Of a stretch of 64,000 nucleotides of DNA, positions 57,773 through 64,000 are shown one piece after another. The position numbers were made by a program, and so were the translations under genes. Numbering within the stretch: the first letter of the stretch is position 1; each line of letters starts with the position of its first letter. The notes under the pieces are model-generated. The model saw only the letters and a list, made by a program, of their open reading frames with translations, did not search any database and had not been told where the DNA came from. This DNA comes from Hyphomicrobium sulfonivorans (GTDB taxonomy: Bacteria; Pseudomonadota; Alphaproteobacteria; Rhizobiales; Hyphomicrobiaceae), in contig NZ_PZPO01000006.1 in the NCBI RefSeq assembly GCF_013306565.1, positions 124,001 through 188,000 of the forward strand, in the 5' to 3' direction.

Positions 57773-58101
57773 GGCTTGACGCTACCTACCAGTAGGTAGG
57801 GCGTCAAGTGCATTGCACCGTCCGTGTGCAAAACATCCTGGACGCTAGTGTATGGCGCGTGGCGTCTTTGTGTTGCGCTGCAGCATGTCTGCGCGGCCGC
57901 GTGAGGTCGCGAGATGGTTCCGATAATCAATTGCACTCCGCGAGCGGTATCCAAGGCGCAGGGCAACGCTGAAAGCGTTGTCCGCTTGCATCAAAGGTGT
58001 GGAATGCAAGTGGTTGAGCCTTCTCACCGAAAGTGATGATTTCCTCCGCCGCCGCACCTGCGTAAAGTCGCGCGCAAAGAAACGGGTTCGGGGGAAGTTC
58101 G
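57773..58101. other. Divergent control gap, TetR operon / MHS transporter
   Basis: About 330 bases. It holds the TetR operator (own entry), a -35-like TTGACG on the minus strand at 57807-57802 and a weak -10 at 57784-57779. GGGGGAAG at about 58090 serves the transporter. Confidence 0.55.
57782..57799. promoter_or_regulatory. Perfect 18-bp TetR-type operator
   Basis: CTACCTAC-CA-GTAGGTAG, an 8-2-8 palindrome ten bases before the TetR start and inside its presumed -35/-10 spacer. Partly extended by TTGACG/CGTCAA arms. Consistent with autorepression and control of the relay genes. Confidence 0.85.
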
Positions 58102-59832
58102 ATGGCTATGGCCGACGCGCAGAAGGCAACGGCGGAGCCGGATAGCGGCATCAGTGGCGAGGAGCGGCGCGTTATTTTCGCTTCGTCGCTCGGCACGGTG
58201 TTCGAGTGGTACGATTTTTATCTCTACGCCACGCTGGCACCGTTCTTTGCCGCGCTGTTCTTTCCGCCGGGCAACGATACCGCTGCGCTGCTGTCGGCCT
58301 TCGCCACCTATGCCGCCGGCTTTCTGGTGCGTCCGTTCGGTGCCATCGTCTTCGGCCATCTGGGTGACATCGTCGGGCGCAAGCACACGTTCCTCATCAC
58401 CATCCTCGTGATGGGCATCTCCACTTTTGCGGTCGGCCTGCTGCCGACATTCTCCGACAGCACAATCCTCGGATATGAGATTCCGGGCATCGGCTGGGCG
58501 GCGCCGGTGCTGCTTGTTATCCTGCGCCTGCTGCAAGGCCTCGCGCTCGGTGGCGAATACGGTGGTGCGGCAACCTATGTGGCCGAGCATGCGCGCCCCC
58601 ATCGGCGCGGCTTTGCCACGTCATGGATACAGACCACGGCAACGCTGGGGTTCTTTCTGGCGCTCGTCGTAATCGGTCTGTGCCGGTTCTATTTCTTCGA
58701 CGCTGAGACTTTTGCCGAATGGGGCTGGCGCGTCGCGTTCCTCGTTTCAATCGCCCTGCTGGGATTCTCGGTTTACATCCGCCTGAAGCTGAACGAGAGC
58801 CCGGTGTTCGCGCGCATGAAGGCGGAAGGCAAGGGCTCCAAATCGCCGATCCGCGACAGCTTCTTCCGCTATCCGAATAACAAGTTTGCTCTGCTGGCGC
58901 TGCTTGGCGCCACGGCGGGGCAGGGTGTGGTGTGGTACACGGGGCAGTTCTACGCGCTGTTCTTCCTCACCATCACCACTAAGGTCGATCCGCTTTACGC
59001 CTACATGCTGATCGCCGGCTCGCTGATCATCGGCACGCCGTTCTTCATTTTCTTCGGCTGGCTGAGCGACCGCATCGGCCGCGTCAAAATCATCCTTGCC
59101 GGATGTCTGATCGCGGCGCTGACCTACTTCCCGCTGTTCGGCTTGCTGGCGCAGTCGGCCAATCCTGATCTGGCCGCGTTCCAGCAGCGGACCAAACTCA
59201 CGCTCAGCGTCGACTCCGCACAATGTAACTTCCACATCTTTGTCGGGCCGTGGTCGCAGTTCACCGAATGCGATCGCGCCAAGGATCACATCAGCAAGCT
59301 CGGCGTTTCATTTGAGACGCACGATGGCGGAGCAGGTGCGCCGGTTGTGCTGAACATCAACGGCACCGAAGTGACGCCCTACACCGCCGACACCTACAAT
59401 GCGGCGCTGGTCGCGGCAGGTTATCCGAACCTCAAGGCGGAGCAGGTTGAAGGTCGCATGGTGTTCACGCCGATCCCGGCCGATCCGGACAAGATCGCGT
59501 GGGGCACGGTGCTGGCGATCTTGTCGCTGTTCCTGATCTACGTAGCGATGGTCTATGGCCCGATCGCGGCGTTCCTGGTCGAACTGTTCCCGACGCAGAT
59601 CCGCTACACCTCGATGTCGCTGCCCTATCACATCGGCAACGGCTGGTTCGGCGGCATGCTGCCATTGCTGGCAACTGCAATCGTGGCATGGTCCGGCAAC
59701 ATCTATGCGGGGCTCTGGTATCCGGTCATCGTCGCGCTGGTCACATTCGTGATCGGTCTGCTGTTTCTGCCGGAAACGAAGGACCGCAATCTGGACGATG
59801 TGTCAGGCAGCCGGACTGATGCCACGGGGTGA
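58102..59832 (+). CDS. MHS-type MFS transporter with large periplasmic insertion
   Basis: A 576-residue metabolite:H+ symporter-type transporter. Twelve membrane segments; TVFEWYDFYLYATLAPFF and GHLGDIVGRKHT are typical MHS features, as is GEYGGAATYVAEHA. Between about residues 350 and 465 lies a ~115-residue soluble insertion with two cysteines (AQCNFHIFVG, FTECDRAKDH) of unknown function. The usual ProP/ShiA-type length is about 430-450. Substrates of the group are organic acids, betaine or shikimate; none is assignable. GGGGGAAG precedes ATG 58102. Confidence 0.9.
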   Translation: MAMADAQKATAEPDSGISGEERRVIFASSLGTVFEWYDFYLYATLAPFFAALFFPPGNDTAALLSAFATYAAGFLVRPFGAIVFGHLGDIVGRKHTFLITILVMGISTFAVGLLPTFSDSTILGYEIPGIGWAAPVLLVILRLLQGLALGGEYGGAATYVAEHARPHRRGFATSWIQTTATLGFFLALVVIGLCRFYFFDAETFAEWGWRVAFLVSIALLGFSVYIRLKLNESPVFARMKAEGKGSKSPIRDSFFRYPNNKFALLALLGATAGQGVVWYTGQFYALFFLTITTKVDPLYAYMLIAGSLIIGTPFFIFFGWLSDRIGRVKIILAGCLIAALTYFPLFGLLAQSANPDLAAFQQRTKLTLSVDSAQCNFHIFVGPWSQFTECDRAKDHISKLGVSFETHDGGAGAPVVLNINGTEVTPYTADTYNAALVAAGYPNLKAEQVEGRMVFTPIPADPDKIAWGTVLAILSLFLIYVAMVYGPIAAFLVELFPTQIRYTSMSLPYHIGNGWFGGMLPLLATAIVAWSGNIYAGLWYPVIVALVTFVIGLLFLPETKDRNLDDVSGSRTDATG

Positions 59833-59988
59833 CAGCATTTTGTTCGATTGCCCGTGGCGCTCAGGCGGATGTGGAGAAATCAATGTCCGCGATCGGATCT
59901 TTTTAACCAAACGGTTAGATAATGGAGCACTGGCGCGTCGGTGCGAGAGCTGGCGTGCGTTGATCCGACTGCCTGGCAGGAGACAGTT

Positions 59989-60321
59989 ATGACAAGCCGT
60001 TGGTTTCAGTATTTTGTCTGTGCGGCGGTTGCATTCGTGGCCGCATCGGCGATGGCAGTGTCATTCGCCCCCGCTGCGATGGCGGACGGCTATTGGCATG
60101 GCGATCGCGCCAGCAGCGCGCCACGGGCGTATCGTTCGCGTCCGTACGTGGTGAAGCGCTTTTATAACCCGAACGGCATTCCCGGCTTTCGCGGGCCAAT
60201 TCGCTATTACAGCAGCAACAATCCCTGCACTTACGGCGATTGTCAGTGTCTGCGCGGCGTCGCACTGCGCACCGGCAATCAGGTCTGGTGGGATCGCTAT
60301 CAGGCGTGCAGCGGCGGCTGA
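59989..60321 (+). CDS. Small exported protein with C-x14-WWxRYxAC tail (paralogue 3)
   Basis: A 110-residue protein. ATG 59989 follows AGGAGA. Signal peptide to about AAMADG. A basic, Arg/Tyr-rich middle (RAYRSRPYVVKRFYNPNG) leads to the tail with Cys at 60241, then fourteen residues, then WWDRYQAC. The spacing equals that in the proteins at 3281 and 3832. An additional Cys lies two residues after the first. Probably periplasmic or surface-located; function unknown. Ends at a bidirectional terminator. Confidence 0.78.
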   Translation: MTSRWFQYFVCAAVAFVAASAMAVSFAPAAMADGYWHGDRASSAPRAYRSRPYVVKRFYNPNGIPGFRGPIRYYSSNNPCTYGDCQCLRGVALRTGNQVWWDRYQACSGG

Positions 60322-60354
60322 TTGCTGATCGTCCGCGCGCTGCGAACTTGAGAC

Positions 60355-60390
60355 AAAAAAGCCCGGCCGCTGTTCGGCCGGGCTTTTTTA
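60355..60390. terminator. Bidirectional terminator, paralogue 3 / HIT protein
   Basis: A 9-bp perfect stem GCCCGGCCG/CGGCCGGGC, loop CTGTT, flanked by six A on the left and seven T on the right, between convergent genes. Confidence 0.9.
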
Positions 60391-60406
60391 TTGCTGGGGT
60401 TTGCCG

Positions 60407-60829
60407 TCAACCGGCGAGTGCAGCGCGAACTTTCTCTGCGTGGGCAGCCAGTACCTCAGGCTTTTCCATGTCGCGGCCATGGGCCTGCAACGCTATGCCC
60501 TCATGGCGCGGGATGATGTGGAAATGCAGGTGGAACACCGTCTGTCCGCCGGCCGGCTCGTTGAACTGCATGACGGTTACACCATCAGCGTCGAACGCTT
60601 TCGTCACCGCTTTGCCTATCCGTTGCAGCAGCGGTGCGATCTTGCCCAGCACTGCGGGGTCGGCATCAAGCAGGTTGCGCGAGGCAGCTTTCGGCACCAC
60701 CAGCGTGTGGCCCGGCGCCTGGGGCATCACGTCCATGAATACAATCGCGTCGTCATCTTCATATACGCGATGGGATGGGATTTCGCCGCGCAGGATCTTC
60801 GCGAACACGTTGCTGTCATCGTAGGACAT
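60407..60829 (-). CDS. HIT family protein (histidine triad hydrolase)
   Basis: A 140-residue HIT protein. The histidine triad is seen in TVFHLHFHIIPR; N-terminal NVFAKILRGEIPSHRVYEDDD and MPQAPGHTLVVPK are also typical of HINT-like enzymes. These hydrolyse AMP-linked or aminoacyl-adenylate substrates. ATG 60829 has GGAGG-like GGAGGC upstream. Convergent with the previous gene. Confidence 0.95.
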   Translation of the reverse strand: MSYDDSNVFAKILRGEIPSHRVYEDDDAIVFMDVMPQAPGHTLVVPKAASRNLLDADPAVLGKIAPLLQRIGKAVTKAFDADGVTVMQFNEPAGGQTVFHLHFHIIPRHEGIALQAHGRDMEKPEVLAAHAEKVRAALAG

Positions 60830-60932
60830 AGAGCCTCCAAAACGGAAAGTCGCGCAACTGCGCGGGGCTGTTAAATCGGATCGGTGGCGTTGCCGTCAAG
60901 GGAGCGTTGGCTGCAACGGGTGCGGCGATGGA

Positions 60933-62237
60933 TTACTCATCCGGCGGCGCGTTGCCTTTGCGATAGGGGCCGAGTTCAGCCAGCAGCGCGGAATCCTCCG
61001 CCACCGCTTCGCGCTCTGATTTCAGATAACGGGCGATGCCACGCCGCAATCCCGGATCGGCAATGAGATGCGCAGAATAGGTGGTGACGGGCATGTAGCC
61101 GCGCGCCAGCTTGTGTTCGCCCTGCGCGCCCGCCTCAACGCGTTTGAGACCATGCGCGATCGCATAGTCGATCGCCTGATAATAGCAGAGCTCGAAATGC
61201 AAAAACGGGTGATGCTCGATCGCGCCCCAATAGCGACCATAGAGGCAGTCGCCTCCGATGAGGTTGAGCGCGCCCGCGATGTATTCGCCGTCGCGCTTCG
61301 CCATCACCAGCAGGCAATGCTCGGCCATCGCTTCGCCGAGCAGCGAAAAGAAGCGCCGGTTGAGATAGGGCGTTCCCCATTTACGGCTGCCGGTATCGAT
61401 GTAAAACCGGAAGAACGCGTCCCAATGTTCTTCCGTGATGTCCGCGCCGCTCAGATGCTCAACGGTGATGCCGTTTGCCAGCGCTTCGCTACGCTCCTTG
61501 CGCAAGGCCTTGCGTTTGCGCGACGCGAGCGAGGCCATAAAATCGTCGAAGGTACGATAGCCGTCGTTGCGCCAGTGAAATTGCTGACCGGTCCGCTGTA
61601 GCAGTCCCAGTTCGCCCAGCGTGCGCCATTCATTTTCCGGCAGAAATGTCACGTGCACGGATGAGGCTTCCATGCGCCGGGCAAGTTCCGCCGCTGCAGC
61701 CGCGAGTGTCTGGCGATGCCGATCAGCGTCGGGGCCGGGGCGCACCAGCAATCGCGGGCCGGGCACCGGCGTGAACGGCACAGCAATTTGCAGCTTGGGA
61801 TAATAGCTGCCGCCCGCCTGTTCATAGGCGGCGGCCCACGAATGATCGAACACATATTCGCCCGCGCTATGCAGCTTCACATAGCACGGCGCACAGGCGA
61901 CGATGTTGCCGCCACCATCACCGTCGCGATCATTGCTGCCGTCCGCACCACCGCTATCATCACGGCCGGCACCATCAGCGATCAGAATATGCTGCGGCAG
62001 CCAGCCGGTGCGCTGCGGCCCGACGCAGCCGGATTCCTCCAGCGCCTTCAGAAAACGATGCGACACAAACGGATTGAACGTTGCCGCATCGGGGTTGGCG
62101 CAGGCATCCCAGGCTTCCGCGTCCACGTCAGCGATGCGCGCAACGATATTGGCGACGACGGAAGACTTAGCGGGCGCCTCCGCGCCTTCTGGCAGGCTTT
62201 CCTGCTCAACACCGTTGTCGTGCCGTTCGTTATCCAT
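60933..62237 (-). CDS. FemAB/peptidoglycan-acyltransferase-like GNAT protein
   Basis: A 434-residue DUF482-type protein with a double GNAT-like fold. Segments RKRKALRKERSEAL, RFYIDTGSRKWGTPYLN, GALNLIGGDCLYGRYWGA and HFELCYYQAIDYAI match the family, annotated as FemAB-like or peptidogalycan-biosynthesis proteins. The N-terminal half has a Gly/Asp/Ser-rich insert (about 90-110). Aminoacyl or acyl transfer onto cell-envelope material is a guess. ATG 62237 (AGGC upstream) starts the conserved part. Confidence 0.85.
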   Translation of the reverse strand: MDNERHDNGVEQESLPEGAEAPAKSSVVANIVARIADVDAEAWDACANPDAATFNPFVSHRFLKALEESGCVGPQRTGWLPQHILIADGAGRDDSGGADGSNDRDGDGGGNIVACAPCYVKLHSAGEYVFDHSWAAAYEQAGGSYYPKLQIAVPFTPVPGPRLLVRPGPDADRHRQTLAAAAAELARRMEASSVHVTFLPENEWRTLGELGLLQRTGQQFHWRNDGYRTFDDFMASLASRKRKALRKERSEALANGITVEHLSGADITEEHWDAFFRFYIDTGSRKWGTPYLNRRFFSLLGEAMAEHCLLVMAKRDGEYIAGALNLIGGDCLYGRYWGAIEHHPFLHFELCYYQAIDYAIAHGLKRVEAGAQGEHKLARGYMPVTTYSAHLIADPGLRRGIARYLKSEREAVAEDSALLAELGPYRKGNAPPDE

Positions 62238-62280
62238 CGACGATGCCTGCTTTCGTCGCGGCCCATGCCCGCGTATCGGT

Positions 62281-63036
62281 TCAGGGTTCGTAGCCCTCGA
62301 ATATCGGGGCGTCGGCCCATTGCGCCGCCGTCGCGCGCTGCTCCTCGGTTCGCACAGTCCACGTGAAAAGCGGGATGTTTGCAACCTCGCGCACGTAGCG
62401 GGTCACGTTGGTGGGCAGGGCGTTGACGTCGTAGGCATAGAAGTCGGGGGCGGCGGGGCCCGATTCAAGCAGGTGCGTCAGGTCGTGAGCGCGGGCGGCG
62501 CCCAGCTTGTCACGCCACCAGCATTCGCCAACGAATTGTCCGGCAACGATGCCGCGCGGAATGTCAGGCGCCAGCGCGCGCACAGCGGTCATCACGGCCG
62601 GGTCAAACGACATCAGCGCGGCGGCACCGCGATAGGCGCTGACCTGTTCGGTGATGGCGCGCAGGAAGGCGGCGTCCGGCGCATCCCATTCGCTCTTGAT
62701 TTCGATCAGCAGCGGCACGCGGTCAGCAACCAGTGCCAGCAGGTCGGCAAGGGTGATCACGCTGCTTGCGCCCGCACAGGTGCGGTAGCGCAGCGCTTTC
62801 AGTTCGTCGGCACTGCGTGCAGCAACCGCGCCGTCACCATCGATCAGCCGTTCCAAAGTCAGGTCGTGGAACACCATCGGCGTGCCATCGCGGGCAGGGC
62901 GCAGATCGCACTCGATGCCATAGCCGCGCGCGATCGCCGCTTCGAAGGCGGGGACGGTGTTCTCGATTATTCCTCGCGCGGCATTGTGCAGGCCGCGATG
63001 CGCAATCGGCTTCAGAAAGGCTGTGCGATCGCGCAT
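62281..63036 (-). CDS. Glycerophosphodiester phosphodiesterase
   Basis: A 251-residue GDPD barrel that splits glycerophosphodiesters into glycerol-3-phosphate and alcohol. Catalytic HRG is in PIAHRGLHN, metal-binding Glu-Asn in IIENTVPAF, GYGIECDLRPARDG holds the E-x-D pair, and FHDLTLERL the second His. The length suits cytosolic GDPD (UgpQ-like). Forty-three bases upstream of the acyltransferase start, so the two are likely co-transcribed. Confidence 0.93.
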   Translation of the reverse strand: MRDRTAFLKPIAHRGLHNAARGIIENTVPAFEAAIARGYGIECDLRPARDGTPMVFHDLTLERLIDGDGAVAARSADELKALRYRTCAGASSVITLADLLALVADRVPLLIEIKSEWDAPDAAFLRAITEQVSAYRGAAALMSFDPAVMTAVRALAPDIPRGIVAGQFVGECWWRDKLGAARAHDLTHLLESGPAAPDFYAYDVNALPTNVTRYVREVANIPLFTWTVRTEEQRATAAQWADAPIFEGYEP

Positions 63037-63120
63037 GGGGTAGTCTCACCCAGAGCTTTGGCCGGAGAAGCAAGGGCGGGCAACCTGCCGAAGGCTGCCC
63101 GCAACGCCATTATCGTTCGA

Positions 63121-63588
63121 TCAGGCGGCAAACTGGATGATAGCATCGATCTCAACTGCGCAGCCCAGCGGCAGACTGGAGACGCCAACGGCGGCGCGCG
63201 TGTGGCGGCCGGCATCGCCCAGAATTTCCACCATCACGTCGGATGCGCCATTGATGACCTGCGGATGATCGGTAAAGTCGGGCGCCGAATTGACGAAGCC
63301 GGTCAGGCGCACGATCTGCTGGATGCGGTCCAGACGTCCCAGGGCCGCGCGAGCCTGGGCCAGAATATTCAACGCGCAGTGGCGTGCGGCTTCCTGCCCC
63401 TGTGCCACCGCCATGTTGTTGCCGAGACATCCGCGAATGATGCTGCCATCCGCTGCCTTGGAAACCTGGCCGGACACGTAGAGAAGATTGCCGGACAGCA
63501 AGGTTGGCACATAATTGGCGACTGGACTGGCCGCCTCGGGAAGTACAATGCCCAACGTTGCCAGCCGTGCTTCGATCTTGTCGTCCAT
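63121..63588 (-). CDS. RidA/YjgF family protein
   Basis: A 155-residue RidA-superfamily protein, longer-branched form (YjgF/DRA-type annotated as endoribonuclease L-PSP). Features: NYVPTLLSGNLLYVSGQV, MAVAQGQEAARHCALNILAQ and RAAVGVSSLPLGCAVEIDAI; the key Arg of imine deaminases appears as HTRAAVGV. These proteins remove reactive enamines. ATG 63588 (GAGGAT upstream) begins conserved sequence; a longer basic frame to 63768 overlaps the divergent eipB start. Confidence 0.92.
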   Translation of the reverse strand: MDDKIEARLATLGIVLPEAASPVANYVPTLLSGNLLYVSGQVSKAADGSIIRGCLGNNMAVAQGQEAARHCALNILAQARAALGRLDRIQQIVRLTGFVNSAPDFTDHPQVINGASDVMVEILGDAGRHTRAAVGVSSLPLGCAVEIDAIIQFAA

Positions 63589-63759
63589 TCCGGTATCCTC
63601 AGGTTCGGGCGGCCTGCCAGCGGCCGCTTTCGCTCGCGCGCGTCTTTTTGAGCCCGCAGCAGGGGGCTTGGCAAGGGCTTGCGCAGCGGGCACAGGGGGT
63701 ATTCCGGCGCTTAACCTCTCCGGGTTAGGGTGTCGGGCAAGAAGCGACCGCGAGGAAGA

Positions 63760-64000
63760 ATGTTCCACCTAGCCAAGGTACTGGTCGCCGGCGCATTGGG
63801 CGTGGCGGCGATGGCTGCACCTTTGGGTGATCTGCAAGCGCAGGTTGCCGGCAGCGCGGTGCAATTCCGCCCCCATCGGGCCGTCTACGACATCACGTTC
63901 GACCACGCGACGCCGGGATCAGGTGTCGCCGATATGGTTGGCCGCATGGTTTATGAGATGGCGGGGTCGGACTGTGGAGAATACGCCCAGTCGATGCGGT
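63760..64000 (+). CDS. eipB: EipB-like (DUF1849) envelope protein, 5' part only
   Basis: The first 80 codons are visible, starting at ATG 63760 after GAGGAAGA. A signal peptide (HLAKVLVAGALGVAAMAA) is followed by FRPHRAVYDITFDHATPGSG and GRMVYEMAGSDCGEY, matching the start of EipB/DUF1849. In Brucella EipB is a periplasmic beta-spiral protein needed for envelope integrity. The rest is beyond the window. Divergent from ridA. Confidence 0.88.
   Translation, partial: MFHLAKVLVAGALGVAAMAAPLGDLQAQVAGSAVQFRPHRAVYDITFDHATPGSGVADMVGRMVYEMAGSDCGEYAQSMR

Overview
The window is a compact, G+C-rich, gene-dense stretch of an alphaproteobacterial chromosome, most probably of the order Hyphomicrobiales (Rhizobiales). 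The evidence is the gene content: an Rrf2/SUF operon with two cysteine desulfurases, a Usg-family protein, DUF1285 beside a MoxR ATPase, a phasin, an EipB-type envelope protein, a SoxYZ-like carrier with its zinc hydrolase partner, and dispersed palindromic repeats of a kind I associate with that order. The family or genus cannot be fixed from the sequence alone. No tRNA, rRNA, CRISPR array, transposase or prophage was seen.

Layout. 1-10.5 kb: a truncated MoxR ATPase, DUF1285 and Usg proteins, a MarC membrane protein, several small exported proteins, an acetyltransferase, two DUF2147 proteins, an M48 membrane protease and an FAD oxidoreductase. 10.5-20.8 kb: a 588-base gap with structured repeats, a bactofilin, a Bcp peroxiredoxin, a very large AsmA-like protein, TyrRS divergent from AnmK, an M28 peptidase and an alpha/beta hydrolase. 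20.8-29.0 kb: the SUF iron-sulfur operon (Rrf2 regulator, IscS-type desulfurase, SufB, SufC, SufD, SufS, SufT, SufA), preceded by two tandem dyads resembling Irr iron-control elements. 29-37.5 kb: an outer-membrane beta-barrel protein, DUF924, a DEAD-box helicase, aquaporin, a fatty-acid desaturase and an L,D-transpeptidase. 37.8-48.3 kb: ParE, a stress-type protein, an EamA transporter, PanC divergent from PutA across a repeat-filled gap, and a VWA/DnaJ pair. 48.2-53.8 kb: a SPOR-tailed D,D-carboxypeptidase, a phasin, and ClpS-ClpA. 53.8-64 kb: one A+T-rich orphan gene of foreign appearance, a CxxC AhpD-like protein, a quinoprotein-relay pair (SoxYZ-like carrier and Tat-exported zinc hydrolase) next to a TetR regulator with a clear palindromic operator, an MHS-type transporter, a HIT protein, a FemAB-like acyltransferase, GDPD, RidA and the start of an EipB-like gene.

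Working together: the SUF operon is a complete scaffold-ATPase-desulfurase-carrier set, lacking only a SufE/SufU activator here. ClpS and ClpA form the N-end-rule adaptor/unfoldase pair. The L,D-transpeptidase, D,D-carboxypeptidase, AnmK and EipB-type protein all concern cell-envelope integrity. The most unusual items are the A+T-rich orphan at 53.9 kb, a three-member family of small exported proteins sharing a strictly spaced Cys/Trp-Trp/Arg-Tyr/Cys signature, the two-gene quinoprotein relay without a dehydrogenase beside it, and several long palindromic elements in gene gaps. Most of the window is otherwise ordinary core-genome content.
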